This document shows, piece after piece, positions 52,007 through 63,179 of a DNA stretch of 64,000 nucleotides. The notes beneath the pieces were generated by a model. It saw only the letters and a list, made by a program, of their open reading frames with translations. It had not been told where the DNA came from and did no database searches. The first letter of the stretch is position 1. Each line of letters starts with the position of its first letter. The position numbers and the translations under genes are program-made. This DNA comes from Archilochus colubris (taxonomy: Eukaryota; Chordata; Aves; Apodiformes; Trochilidae), in contig CM041115.1 of assembly GCA_023079485.1 (NCBI GenBank), positions 43,021,805 to 43,085,804 on the forward strand, written 5' to 3'.

Positions 52007-54865
52007 TAAATGAAACAAAAGTAGCAGAGGCAATGGAAACTTATAGAAATATAGTTTGGGGATGTTTTTTCTTACATAAGAAAATCAAGACAAATTTTAA
52101 AGCATAAAGCAGGTAGCTTAACTCGGGATAGAGGATTTACTCTATAATTGATAACAAGATGGTAAATTGTAGGAACACAGCAATAGCATGGTAAAAATAT
52201 CTGCATGACTTAGTATAGCTCCCAGGGTCACAACAGCTGCACATGTAAGGGACTAGCATGATCTGAAACACAGCCTAACTCAGCTAAAAACCAAATAATG
52301 TGACTATTTTGGCTATAATGATCAAACCGGTTTGAAAGGATTTAGGTAGGAGCTCGATGAATAATACACATTGTGATGTAGAGGTATTGCTTAATGTTTA
52401 CAACAATTACATCACTATCCCCAGACAAAGAGAAAATGAAAAGGTGACATTTGCTGAAAATTAATGAAGCTGAGTTCTCTAATCCCCTCTTAGATTAAAG
52501 ATTTCCAAGTATCTAAGGCCTCTGGAAAAAAGGATGCAATTATAACATAGAAGGCTGGGTCCCAACAAAATTTCCAGCCCTGTCCCTGTAATAGTAACTA
52601 CTAATGCCCTTGCTACAGTTTGCATCTGTTCCAGTGTGCAGCTCACTACAGAAAAAAGCTTCCTCTTGAGAACAATCTCATAAGGCAGAAGCATCTGCTC
52701 TTGTTCCTCCTGTTCTCCCTCTTCAATTCTTTGGAGTCATGTCACTAAATTTCAAACGATAAGTTTGCTTTATTACTTTAGCTTTCAGTGGAGTTTAGGG
52801 ACAAGTTGGTAGCAAGACTTAGACTTCAAGCTGTAATGCATGAGAGAACAGCCCTGGAGCCAAGGCCCAGCCTTGCTTTCTTCCACCCTTAGAGTTGTTT
52901 AACTAATGAAATTAATTTACCTCTTTAAAATTTAAAATAAATACAAGATGTTTTGATTTTTTTCAGTAATCTACGTTGGCCAAAATGAAGAGATGTTATT
53001 TGTATGCTGATTTGTCTGGTGAAAAGCCAAACTGCAGATAGTTTGGCATGGTGCCAGTCTGCGTTGCTTCATTTCTTCTTTTCCCTGAGCTCACTGCAGG
53101 CAAGATAGCTGCTGTGCACCAGTGGTTGGGCTGGAAATTTAAAGAACTGGAAGTATAAGAGAGAAAGTCAAGAAGAGACAGGCAGCAAAATGGCCATCTT
53201 GAAAGCTGTTACACCAGGCCTGACATTATTTTGTTAATGTCCTAAAGCACCCACAATTACCACCATTTTTTGCAGTTTTAGAACTTCTGTCTTTTATACA
53301 TAGGAACAGTTTGCATAGGTGCCTGCTGCCGTTTTTTTCAGCTACTTATCAGAAGGAAACGTGAAGATTTTAATAAATCTGTGTCCACAAAACAGCAAAC
53401 ACACAACAGAGTAATCTGTTAACACATCATCAATTCTCAGCTTTATAAATCCATAGCTGGGCTCCAAAACACAGCATCTATGGCAAAAAGTAATTGCATA
53501 GCTGTGAGGTTCTAATCTGCTTTACTAGGAGGGTATGTTAAGGTGTCCTCAGATCCTCAAGGTAGATGTGCCTAAATAGGGTTTTAAGTGAGTCTCTAGA
53601 TGAGACAGAAGTTCTTTAAACCTAAAAAGCAATTATGTATGTGAATAAAAACTAGAAATTTAATTTTATGAGAAAGATTACAGGAGGCAGAAAAAGAAGA
53701 CTAATTCTTTACAGGTCAGTTATTTGAAACTGAAGAAAACCCTGCACAGTGGGTTTGTCCTACCTCTCCTGACTAGATGCTTCATGCTGGATTTGGGTTT
53801 TTTCACCATGTCTGTGTTTGACTTTCATGGTTTTATCTCCTACTGTGAGTGTCTCATTTCCTTTTGCCTATTGCATCTAGTATTCTCCAAAATCTTCTGT
53901 TCCTGGAGATGTTCAATAATTTTTCATTAGAAGACTCCCTCTTTTGCTGTCATGACCTAGGAAAAAGGAATAGAGAAAATTAAACAGTCACTGTAGGCAT
54001 TATCCATCCCAAACAGACAAACAACATGAGCTGGAGGGACAACACAGCAAAGCACCAGTAATGCAGGAATTTCTTGGAATGCATCAGGATTGGTGCATTG
54101 GAGTGGAAGAACCAACAAGGAAAGGTGCTATGCTGGACCTTGTTCCTACCAGCAGGGAGGGGCTAGTAAATAATGCGAAGCTTAAGGGCAGCCTTGGCCA
54201 GAGTTACTACAAAAAGCTGAATAGAGGATCCCTAGAGCAACAAGGAGGATAGAAAGAAAGCTCACTACCCTGGATTTGTGAAAAGCACACTTTGGCCATT
54301 TCAAGGATCTTAAGGGATTTTATTCCTTATCATGGGATAAAGCCCTGGAAGGGAGAGGAACCAGGAAAGTTGGTCCATATTCAAGGATCACCTCCTCCCA
54401 GCCCAGGAGCAATGAATACCAACAAAGAAGAAGGTAGGCAAATATGCCAGAAGAACTTCATGGATGAAGAAGGAGTTCATGGGCACATTTGTATGTAAAA
54501 AATAAAGTTTACACATGGTGGAAGCAAGGGCAGTAGTACAAAACAGTTGTCTGAGCAGTCAGGGATCAAGTTAGGAAAGATAAAACCCACATGGTATTAA
54601 AGCTGACTGAGACATCAACGGTAATAGGAAAAGCTTCTACAGATGTGTCAGTGATAAAAAGGAAGAATAAGGGTGAAGTGGAACCTCTCCAGAAGGAAAC
54701 AGGAGACCTGGTCATGTGGCATATGGAGAAGGAAGGGATACTCAACTTTTTGCCTCAGTCTTCACTGGCAAGGGCTCTAACCATACCCCACAGGTTGCAG
54801 AAGGCAGGGACTGAGAGAAGGAAGATCCCTCTAGGAGAAGAGCAAGTTGGAGAAAGAACACGAAA

Positions 54866-55093
54866 ATGCACAAGTCCGTAGGACATGATGAGATCTACCT
54901 GCAGCTCCTGAGGGAACTAGCAGATGAAGTTCCAAAGCCACTTTGCATCATATTTGTAAAGTTGTGGCAGTCTGGTGAAGTTCCCACTGATTGGAAAAGG
55001 GGAAACATAACCCCCATTTTTAAAAAGGAAAAAAAAGGAAAAACCAGGGAACTACACTGTCTCACCTCTGAGCCTGGCAAAATCATGGAATAC
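54866..55093 (+). pseudogene. CR1 ORF2 RT fingers fragment cut by an LTR
   Basis: A clear RT segment: LLRELADEVPKPL, WQSGEVPTDWKRGNITPIFK and SEPGKIME, the first conserved RT blocks. It is cut just after the P-G-K-I-M-E block at the LTR boundary (55,094), and the following RT text resumes at 55,851. Confidence 0.88.
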
Positions 55094-55850
55094 TGTTATG
55101 GTCCGATGTAACATTAAAATTCATTTTTATTTTGGATCTGTAAAAAAAGTCCAACGTAGAAGGGTTGGGTGCAAGCAGATTTTTATTTGACAATTGACAC
55201 AGGCAAAATTATAGAACCAGGCAAAAGAGGGGAGAGAGGAAAAGGAGAAGATATAAAAGAGTGATAGAGAAAGAGAAGAGAGAGAAAATGGGAGAAAAAG
55301 GGGTAAGAAAGAATGAGAAAAAGAGAGAGAGAGAAAGAGAGAGAGTCACCACCAGGGGTGCAGCTGTCCAGTGAGTTTCTTCAGGATGGTGCTGATCCTG
55401 GACAGGGTCTGGAGCAAGACAGCAGTGGGTCAAGAGATGACAAAACATCCACAGCATGGACAGCCATGCATACCCCTGAGATCCAGGGGCGATGACATCA
55501 AAGCCATTGCAGACAGGCTGCCTGGAGGGGGCTTCCAGCACACAGCTCTTATCTCTTTCCAGGCACCACTCCCTGCTCTGTTCCAGCCCCCTCAGCCAGG
55601 TACATCAGCATCAGTATAATCAAGGTGGTTTCCTCCACCCTGGCCTAGGTAATCCTGCCTGGAGGGGCATCCTAGCATTGAAGACCCTCAGAGAAAGGGG
55701 GAGTAGTCTCCACCCAGCCATTAGTTCTTATCTAATTTATTTTATCACCCCCTGCTCAGCTCTGGCCAGGCCAGGTCCTCCAACCTAGTCAGGGCTATTC
55801 ACTTTAAAATTGTTCTTTTTGAGGCAAATTCAAATCAGTGAGATCTCACA
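55094..55850 (-). mobile_element. Solo LTR inserted into CR1
   Basis: A 757 bp foreign block starting TGTTATGG and ending TCTCACA that splits one CR1 copy at the RT block after P-G-K-I-M-E. TG...CA ends and a minus-strand AATAAA at 55,182-55,187, close to one end, suggest an LTR read on the minus strand. A TATAAAAG on the plus strand at 55,251 leaves orientation uncertain. It contains a long purine tract (55,208-55,346). No clean target duplication is visible (flanks AATAC and TCTAA), so class is not assigned. Confidence 0.6.
55208..55346. repeat. GA-rich purine tract inside the LTR
   Basis: Mostly A and G, ending in GAGAGAGA alternations at 55,322-55,345. It probably expanded within the LTR after insertion. 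Confidence 0.8.
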
Positions 55851-56128
55851 TCTAAAAGCCCTGGTAAGGAACATCAAAAATAGTTGGCGGTAACAAGCAT
55901 GGCTTCACTAAGGGCAAATCCTGATCGATAAATATGGTGGCTTCTTAAGATGGGGTGACAGCCTTGGTAGGTAAGGGGAGAGGAACTGACATCATCTAAT
56001 TATAATTGTTCAAAGTGTTTGACACTGTCCTGCATGTCATCCTGGTATCTAAACTGGAACAATATGAACCTGATGGATGGGCCACTTTGTGAATAAAGAA
56101 TTGGCTGAGTAGCAACACTCAAAGAGTT

Positions 56129-56365
56129 GTGGTCAATGACTCAATGTTCAAATGCAGACCAGTCACGAGTAGCATTCCTCAAGGGTCTGTACTGGGGCCT
56201 GTGCTGTTTAACATCTTTTTCAGTGACATGGAATGTGGAATTGAGTGTACCCCCAGGAAATTTGCTGTTGACAAGCTGTGTGGTGCAGTTGACATGCTGG
56301 AGGGAAGGGAGGCCATTCAGAGAGACCTTAAGAGCTTTGAGAGGTGGCTTATTCACACTGCATGA
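56129..56365 (+). pseudogene. CR1 ORF2 RT palm fragment
   Basis: A 78-codon remnant: SSIPQGSVLGPVLFNIFFSD, then PRKFAVDKLCGAVDMLEGRE. The FADDTKL box has become FAVDKL by substitution and loss of a codon, so the catalytic pair is destroyed. ERWLIHTA follows and the frame then shifts. Confidence 0.85.
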
Positions 56366-57080
56366 AGTTCAACAAGGCAATCCCAAATACTATTACAGGT
56401 TGGGCAGCAAATGGATTGAGAACAGCCCTGGGGACAAGGACTTGGAGTGTTTGTTGAGCTCAACCTGAGCTGTCATGTTGAGCAGAAAGAATGTATCCTG
56501 GGCTGCACCAAAAGAATTGTGACCAGCAGGTCAAGGGATGTGATTCTCCTCCTCTAGTCCACTCTCATGAGACCCCACCTGGACTACTGTGTCCATTTCT
56601 GTAGCCCTTCAAGGAAGGACTGGGAGATATTGCAGTGAGTCCAGGTGAGGACATATAGCATTAGGACCAAGGGTAATGACTTGCAAAATGGAAGAGGATT
56701 ATTTTGGGGTAGAAATTAGGAAGAAATTCTTTATTACAAATGTGGTAATACACTGGACAGTGTTTTTAAAATCTGACAGATTGCCCATGGAAGTTGTGGA
56801 TCACCCCTCCCTGGCAGGGTTTAAGGCCAGATAAGATGGGCCCTTGAGCAACCATGTCTAGTGGGATGTGTACCCACCCACACACAGTGGTTGGAGGCAG
56901 ATGATATTTAAGGTCCCTTCCAACCCAAACCCTTCTATGATTTTTTATCTTTTTTAAAGCTAGTCTTTGGCTACAGACCTCACGTAGAATTATGTCTGTA
57001 ATATTGACTCATGTATGACACAAAGACAGATTTCATTTGATTCGCTGCAGTCTGCAGCAGATATTTCCAGGATGGTATTT

Positions 57081-57568
57081 TGTGTGGGTTTTGGCTGGGG
57101 TAGAGTTAATTTTCTTCAGAGTAGTTAGTATGGGGCCATGGTTTTGATTTGTACTGCTTCTTACCCCACCCCACCAGTATGTAAGCTGGGGGTTCACAAG
57201 AGGCTGAAAGAAGACGCAGCTGCAACATCTGACCCCAGCTGACCAAAAGAGTATTCTGTAGAATGTGGTCTCATTCTCAGTAGAAAAAGTTGTGGGAAGA
57301 GCATTTTTCTTCCCAAATAAGAGTTACTCATGATTGGAGCCTGGCTTTCCCGGAGATGGCTTAATACCTGCCTACCAATAGAAAGAAATTAATCAGTTCC
57401 TTGGTTTGCTTTGTTGGCACGCGTGGGTTTTTGCTTTACCTATTGAACTGTCTTTATCTCAGCCCCTGAGTTTTCTCAGGTTTAGTCTTTCTATTCTCTC
57501 CCTCATCCCAATGGGGGAGAGTAAGTGGGAGGCTGTGTGGGGCTCAGCTGCCTGCTGGGGTTACAGCA
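57081..57568 (+). mobile_element. Solo LTR, ERVL-like (family A), internally deleted
   Basis: Starts TGTGTGGGTTTTGGCTGGGG and ends GGGGTTACAGCA, with the text CTGTCTTTATCTCAGCCCCTG and a CCCTCATCCCAATGGGGGAG block in between that I recognise from a widespread avian ERVL-type LTR. Relative to that family the middle appears shortened near 57,150-57,170. About 490 bp; no internal viral sequence and no clear target duplication. Confidence 0.7.
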
Positions 57569-58230
57569 TGACTCATGTTTACATAGCCTTAAGTTTAGAT
57601 TGATATCCAGTCTTCTGTGCATACTATGTGGGCATATTCATTAACAGCTGGGAAACTTTGCATCCACTTTGCAAGCAGGGTGCTCTGGGCTGGTGCCTGT
57701 TTTCAGTCTTAGTTCAAGCAAAAGATAAACCATTGTGATTGTACCAGAAATGCCTTTAGTTGAATAACACTGTATAGATACAAAGCAAGTTTTCACCTAA
57801 AACATAGCATCTGAAACTCAGCTCAATGGACATGGCCATCACACAACAACATCAGCTTCCAAATCACACTGGTCTCAACAAATTGAAAAAAAGGCTGAGT
57901 CTTCTTGTCAGGACCTTGTCTGTTTATGGGCTACTTGGACACCAGCCATCATCAATGAAGAGGGTGTGAGTTTGCATGATAAGTTTTTGGCAATGGGACG
58001 GCTACACAGGTGACTTCTGTCAACAGCTGCTAGAAGGTGCCCTTGTGTCTGTCAGGGCCAGGGTGAGCCAGATACAAGATGGATCCGCCATAGCTGAGCA
58101 CACTGGGGGTGTTGGAAGCAGCTCTGTGATAACCTATGTAAGAAGGGAAAAAAACCTTCACAACAGCAGCCAGAAGTGAGGAGTAAGAAGATATGAAAAG
58201 AACAGCCCTGCAGAAACCAAGGTCAGTGAA

Positions 58231-58830
58231 GAATCATAGAATCATAGAATCCTAGGGGTTGGAAGGGACCTCGAAAGATCATCTAGTCCAACCCCCCCTG
58301 CCAGAGCAGGGCCACCTAGAGTACCTCGCATAGGAACGTGTCCAGGCGGGTTTTGAATGTCTCCAGTGAAGGAGACTCCATGACTCCCCTGGGCAGCCTG
58401 TTCCAGGGCTCTGTCACCCTTACAGTAAAAAAATTTTTCCGGATATTCAATTTGAACCTCCTATGCTCCAATTTACACCCATTACCCCTTGTCCTATCAC
58501 TGGTCACCACTGAGAAGAGCCTAACTCCATCTCCTTGACACTCACCCCTTACATATTTGAAAACATTGATGAGGTCACCCCTCAGTCTCCTTTTCTCCAA
58601 ACTAAAGAGACACAGCTCTCTCAGCCTTTCTTCATAAGGGAGATGTTCCACTCCCTTAATCATCTTAGTAGCTCTGCGCTGGACTCTTTCAAGCACTTCC
58701 CTGTCCTTCTTGAACTGAGGGGCCCAGAACTGGACACAATACTCCAGGTGCGGCCTCACCAATGCAGAATAGAGGGGGAGGAGAACCTCTCTTGACCTAC
58801 TAACCACACCCTTTCTAATGCACCCCAGGA
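58231..58830 (-). mobile_element. Young 5'-truncated CR1 inserted in an LTR
   Basis: Minus-strand CR1 with a two-unit tail (GAATCATAGAATCATAGAAT at 58,231), a 3' UTR and an intact C-terminal frame. At least seven CpG sites survive and there is no frameshift, so it is the least decayed CR1 in the window. Removing it joins two parts of an LTR in register, which dates it as later than that LTR. A GGA shared by both sides at the right junction fits microhomology at the 5' end. Confidence 0.92.
58316..58807 (-). pseudogene. CR1 ORF2 C-terminal fragment, 163 open codons
   Basis: An uninterrupted stretch covering the last part of CR1 ORF2: [77 protein letters not shown] and [15 protein letters not shown], with a stop at 58,316-58,318. 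There is no endonuclease or RT, as the copy is 5'-truncated. The Met at 58,807 is inside the element and not a real start. It serves as the best local reference for this CR1 region. Confidence 0.92.
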
Positions 58831-59122
58831 GGAGCTTCAGGCACCATACCAGAGATTTCCCTGCAGACTGTGATGAAGACCATGGCGAGGAAGACTACCT
58901 TACAGCCCATAGAGATCCACAGTGTAGTACATATCAACCTGAAGTATGCAGAGGACTCATGTAGGAATAGACAGATGCCTGAAGGATGATGCCATGCTAC
59001 AGGAAGCCTACACAGGCCCGACCTGTGGGCCCATGAAGAGAAAAATCACAGAATCACAAAATGTTTTAGATTGGAAGAGACCTCCAAGATCATCCAGTCC
59101 AGCCGTTGACAGCAGACATCTG

Positions 59123-59488
59123 TTAAGTGGAAGTCTCCCAGAACAAGGGGAAGCAAACCTTCCCCAGCTGCGTATAGAACACTTCATCAACATCCTCACC
59201 CTGGATGGGTGGTCTATAACAGGCCCCTACCATGATATCTGCTTTGTTGGCATTCCCCATGAAGCATTCAACCCTACCATCGCTATCATTAGTGTGTTCA
59301 AGACTTTCTCTAATATAGAGAGCCACACTCCCTCCTCTCTTTCCATGCCTATCTGTTCTGAAGAGCCTATAGTCATTTAATCCAGCACTCCAATCATGGG
59401 ATGCATCCCACCATGTTCCTGTAAGGAAAATTATATCACAGTTTTCTTGCTGAACAATAGCTTCAAGCTCTTCCTGCTTATTGCCCAT
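59123..59488 (-). pseudogene. CR1 ORF2 endonuclease fragment, catalytic Glu lost
   Basis: A 121-codon frame: MGNKQEELEAIVQQENCDII, then TGTWWDASHDWSAGLNDYRL, KRGGSVALYIRE and GACYRPPIQGEDVDEVFYTQ. These are the endonuclease blocks in order. The catalytic Glu expected in the T-E-T-W-W block is Gly here. The frame ends at the join to the 3' UTR. Confidence 0.88.
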
Positions 59489-59779
59489 GCAACGTGCATT
59501 AGCATAAATGCATTTTAGTTGCTGTACGTTTCTGCATAGAAGGGGTCTACTCCCTGCCAGTGAACACTTAAGCAGATCATCATTGACTGGTCTGCAATTG
59601 CCCCTTCCCCCTTCAAATCTAGTTCAAAGTCCTATCAGTGAGCCCTGCCAGCTCCTGCCCCAGAATCTTTTTCCCGTCTGGGACAAATGTATCCCATTAT
59701 TTGCTCATAGCTCTGGTGCCTTGTATACCAAGTTATGATCATAGAACCCAAAGCCCTGTTGACAGCACCAATCCCAGAG

Positions 59780-60160
59780 TCATGAATTGACCTTTTGGAT
59801 CTTTCTATATGTTCCTCCATTCATCCCTGATGTCAGACAGGTAGAAGAGAACACAGCTTGGTCTCCTGATCCCTTCACCACTTGCCCCAAGACCCTGAAG
59901 TCTCTCTTAGCTCCCTGTGTACCTCTCATTATTATATCATCACTACCTACTTGAAAGACTAGAATTGGGTAGTAATCTGAAGGATTCACAAAGGTGGAAT
60001 GTTTGCCTACAACATCCTTTACGCATGCACCAAGGAGACAGCAGACCTCTGTATGGAGTGAGTTTGGTCTGCATATGGGACCCTCCACTCCCATCATCTG
60101 GGAGTCACCTACTGCAATGACCTGCCAATTTTTCTTTCCAGTGTCAGATTTGATGACCAT
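59780..60160 (-). pseudogene. CR1 ORF1 esterase fragment
   Basis: A 126-codon frame with VIAVGDSQMMGVEGPICRPN (GDS nucleophile block), EVCCLLGACVKDVV, DYYPILVFQVGSDD (in place of the G-x-N-D block) and VKGSGDQAVFSS. It corresponds to the first two-thirds of the CR1 ORF1 esterase. The D-x-x-H end lies in other frames to the left. It is in the same element as the endonuclease fragment at 59,123-59,488. Confidence 0.85.
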
Positions 60161-60270
60161 AATGAGGGCAGTCAGCCTTGGTTGTGGTTTGGGATCTTTA
60201 TGAGTCCTTGATCTTGCTCACAACCAGACCCTCCCTGCAGAGTCCCATACCTGTATCGGCCCCATACCCA

Positions 60271-61661
60271 TCTGCCCATAATTAAAATCCCAAGCTCAGA
60301 ATTTATCAAAACTCCCTGGTGATTTACTTACGTATTTGTGTAAAGTTTACCCATTGTTTTCCTTTGGAGAAGAAACATACTTAAGGCACACACAAAGTCT
60401 TCACCCTCAGTGTCTGTAGATCAAAATCTGATTTCTCTGCATAAAAAAGATCATTCATCTGTTTTATGGAATATTGTCAAGAAAGAGACATTTATCAAAC
60501 TGCTTTTCCCTAGCAAATCTCAGAGAAAATTTTGAAGAAAGAATCTTTCAGCATCCTGTGGAGAGGAACAGCTGATTCATGGTGCAGCCTCACAAAGGAG
60601 CAAGGAGATTCTAGCCAGCCATGGATGGAATTCAGGGTGGGCAAAATGAAAGATCTCAAACAATAATTGAAATATTTATCCCTTAAACAGAAGTGAGGTC
60701 TTTAATGACTAGTAGTTGCTAAGATACTAGGTCTGGACATAATCATACAAAAAACCCAACATTTGCGAAAACAGATGCCTCACTAATCCCTGCTGGGTTC
60801 AGTGCAGTGTTACAGAGGTGTAAGTGGCACTGTTAAATGCAGACATCAGTTGGCCTTTGGAAGTTTAATACTTAAGCAGCCATTCATTAGTGATCTGGCA
60901 CACTGTATATGTGTAATGATTAGTTTGTTATGAAGTAATATAAATCACTTACTTTTTACGTTTCGTAAGAATTACTTATAAATTACCAAGTCACTGCCAC
61001 CAGTGCTTTAATTACAGGACCAATATTTTTCCAACAAAACATGTCATCCATAAATATAAAACCAAATATATCACTGAGTACAGGGAATTAAGTAGTATTT
61101 AATTACCAGCTCGGCTGTTGCTGTACTTCTTAAGTGCTAACTGCCACTACTAAAAGTATCATGTAAAATGAAAAAATTCATGTGTCGCTGATCGTAATTA
61201 AATTTACTAAAGTTATACTTTTGCACTCTACTTAGAAGAGATGACAATATAAATATAATCACTACTTTGCACAATGGAAACAGAGTTAGTACAATACTTT
61301 CAGGCTACAAAGCCAGAATAGGTAACACTGTGGGTGAGAATCATAAGTCATAAAAAGCTTGAATATGTTCAGTTGAAATCAATATGGATCTTTGATCTCT
61401 TTTGCTAATCATTTGAGCAGAGAAACTCATTGTACAGAAAGCATTGTAATTTACTTATTTACTTAACAGTAATAACCATTACTAGTTCAACGCCAAAATT
61501 AGTATTACCAAATTTAGTAACAGTAAAAATAACAAAAGCAACAGACTTTGATTTCTTCAATTTTTTTGCATCATTCAGCTTGGACGCAAAAACTCTGTGT
61601 GGCCATATGAACTTCTTCCTGGTGATTCTGTTGGAGTTTGTCATGGTGATGCTAGGGGGGA
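60271..61661. other. Unassigned AT-rich DNA, includes a candidate conserved noncoding block
   Basis: No repeat recognised. 60,830-61,260 keeps several CpG sites (near 60,957-60,967, 61,112 and 61,183-61,193) within AT-rich, ATTA-dense sequence, which may indicate constraint. The frame at 61,430-61,744 runs from this region into the following CR1 and is not a gene. Confidence 0.5.
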
Positions 61662-62305
61662 AACTGATTGCTCATCTCAAGTGCATTTACACCAATGCAT
61701 GCAGCAGGGGCAACAAGCAGGAGGAGCTGGAAGCCATTGAGTGACAGGACAGCTATGAGATAGTTACCATCACAGGAATATGGTGGCATGACGTTCATGA
61801 CTGGAATGCTGCAATGGACAGCTCTTCAGGAAAGACAGACGGGGAAGCAGGGGTTGTGGGGTGGCTGTACAAGTTAGGGACTGTTCAATTGCATAGATCT
61901 TGATGGTGACAGTGATGATAGGGTTGAGTGTTTAAGAGTAAAGATGAAGAGGAAGGCAAATAAGGAAGATATGCTGTTGTGTGCATGTTATAGACCACCC
62001 AACCAGCATGAGGAGGAAGATGAGGCATTCTACAAGCATCTGTCAGAGGTCTCACCATTTTTAGCCCATGTTCTGATGGGGGACTTAAACCTGCCAGATA
62101 TTTGCTGGAAGTATATCATAGCATAGAGGAGACAGTCTAGCAGGTTCCTCAAGTGTATGGAAGATAACTTCCCGACACAGTTGGTAGGTGAGCCTAACCT
62201 CCTAGCAAGGAGGTGCCTTGTTAGGTCTACTCTTCACCAAGAGGGAAGGACTGGGGGGGAGGGATGTAGTGGTTGAGGGTTGTCTTGGGCTTAGCAACCA
62301 CAAAA
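61662..62305 (+). mobile_element. CR1 LINE endonuclease fragment, 3'-truncated
   Basis: A plus-strand CR1 piece with only endonuclease text: LKCIYTNACSRGNKQEELEA near 61,676, the T-I-T-G-I-W-W block near 61,765, MLLCACYRPPNQHEEEDEAF near 61,970 and LMGDLNLPDICWK near 62,075. It stops at about 62,305, where a different LINE begins in the opposite orientation. It lacks RT, 3' UTR and tail, which is unusual because CR1 copies normally keep the 3' end. Confidence 0.85.
61676..62126 (+). pseudogene. CR1 ORF2 endonuclease, broken
   Basis: Endonuclease blocks spread over at least two frames, with a stop at 61,742-61,744 and a new open frame from 61,944 to 62,126. The catalytic Glu of the I-T-E block is Gly (TITGIWWH). 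GDLNLPDICWK keeps the Asp of the conserved G-D-F-N block with F changed to L. Confidence 0.8.
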
Positions 62306-62368
62306 CAGTCCTTGTTCCCAACAACTCACAAGGAGCTTGTGAAATTTAGCATGGAGTGCTTGGAGACT

Positions 62369-62662
62369 TCAGATGGGATTCCACCAATCCCAGCTGCCTT
62401 GACAGTTTTCAGCTGCTGTATGGCCTTCATAGTCTCTCCATTCGGTTTTCACCAACTGTTGTGTAATGTGCTGAACTGCTGAGCCCTGGACTACATGGCT
62501 GACACTGAAGAGGGTCTGTAAGTGTTCAGACCATTGGTTCAGGAAGGAGGTTTTATCTGTCAGAAGCATTTGTCCATCTGCACTGAGCAGGGGGTTTTGG
62601 ACCTGGTGTGTGTGTCCATACACTGCTTTCAGCACTTCATAGAGCCCTCTGTGGTCACCCAT
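62369..62662 (-). pseudogene. RTE-like LINE pre-RT region
   Basis: A 97-codon frame: MGDHRGLYEVLKAVYGHTHQ, VQNPLLSADGQMLLTDKTSF and QWSEHLQTLFS, the segment just before the RT domain. The following AAGIGGIPSEVSKH block, near 62,390-62,345 in another frame, is the first RT motif. The element ends shortly after it. Confidence 0.8.
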
Positions 62663-62886
62663 AACTGCTTCTAGGTTGATCCACCACTTGCTCTGGATGT
62701 CTTGAAGTTTCTGTTAGAGCTCACTGCATGCCAGATGAAAGGCTGCTTTTCTTACATGGCAAGATGGCTGAACAGGGTATGCTTGGTGAGTGGTTCTCTT
62801 CTTTGTCAACAATTCTTGGATCTCTTGGTTGTTTTCAGCAAACCAATCTTTGTTTTTCTTTGAGGAGAAAGAACCCTAGGGATTCT

Positions 62887-63156
62887 TCAGAGGACTACAG
62901 GATGCAATTTTAAATGTTGCCAAAACACTTCAGCAGAGGGATCTATGGGATGATCTACATGTCTAGCTTGAAGATTTACCTGGAAACTGTTTCTCACTGT
63001 ATCTTTTTTAAAATCATTAACTTTGAGCCTCCTCCTTTGGATGCCACTTCTCTTACGTTTGGGCTTAAAGCAGAGGGTAAGTTTACATTGCACAAGGCAC
63101 TGGTCTGTGACATTCTGCACTGGGCATCGGTCAGGTATGATGGACATAGCCAACAT
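62887..63156 (-). pseudogene. RTE-like LINE endonuclease end and linker
   Basis: An 89-codon frame with VTDQCLVQCKLTLCFKPKRK and RRRLKVNDFKKDTVRNSFQV, then EVFWQHLKLHPVVL. This is the end of the endonuclease and the basic linker towards RT. It is lost to a frameshift near 62,887. Confidence 0.78.
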
Positions 63157-63179
63157 TTTTCTGGCACACTAAGACATAG

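Larger units (their letters stand above)
50507..54019. other. Unassigned AT-rich DNA with microsatellites
   Basis: No element or exon recognised. Holds a TGTATA-type microsatellite (50,564-50,650) and an AAT-type microsatellite (51,952-52,006). Confidence 0.5.
54020..56945 (+). mobile_element. CR1 LINE interrupted by an LTR insertion
   Basis: A plus-strand CR1 beginning inside the endonuclease (text for C-W-R-D-N near 54,030), running through the linker and the first RT blocks to 55,093. It is then split by an LTR (55,094-55,850) and continues from 55,851 (CTAAAAGCCCTGGTAAGGAA) through RT, C-terminal region and 3' UTR to a terminus at about 56,945 (CCCTTCTATGATT). Frames are broken throughout. 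Confidence 0.88.
57790..59041 (+). mobile_element. LTR fragment, ERVL-like (family B), with a CR1 inserted
   Basis: Two pieces of one LTR. 57,790-58,230 includes TTGGCAATGGGACGGCTAC and GATAACCTATGTAAGAAGGG, and 58,831-59,041 continues with CCCTGCAGACTGTGATGAAG. They flank a younger CR1. The second piece is related in reverse to the C+G-rich middles of the LTRs at 8,088 and 15,089. The left boundary is soft, and the part with the poly-A signal and 3' end is missing at the right, where another CR1 begins. Confidence 0.6.
59042..60270 (-). mobile_element. CR1 LINE with ORF1 and endonuclease start joined to 3' end
   Basis: Read in reverse: ORF1 esterase (60,160-59,780), then the start of the ORF2 endonuclease (59,488 to about 59,110), then a direct join at about 59,108 to the CR1 3' UTR (GGCTGGACTGGATGATCTTG in reverse) and tail (TTGTGATTCTGTGATT in reverse, 59,042-59,060). 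The rest of the endonuclease, all RT and the C-terminal region are absent. Either an internal deletion or a deleted template that was retrotransposed could explain it. Confidence 0.85.
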
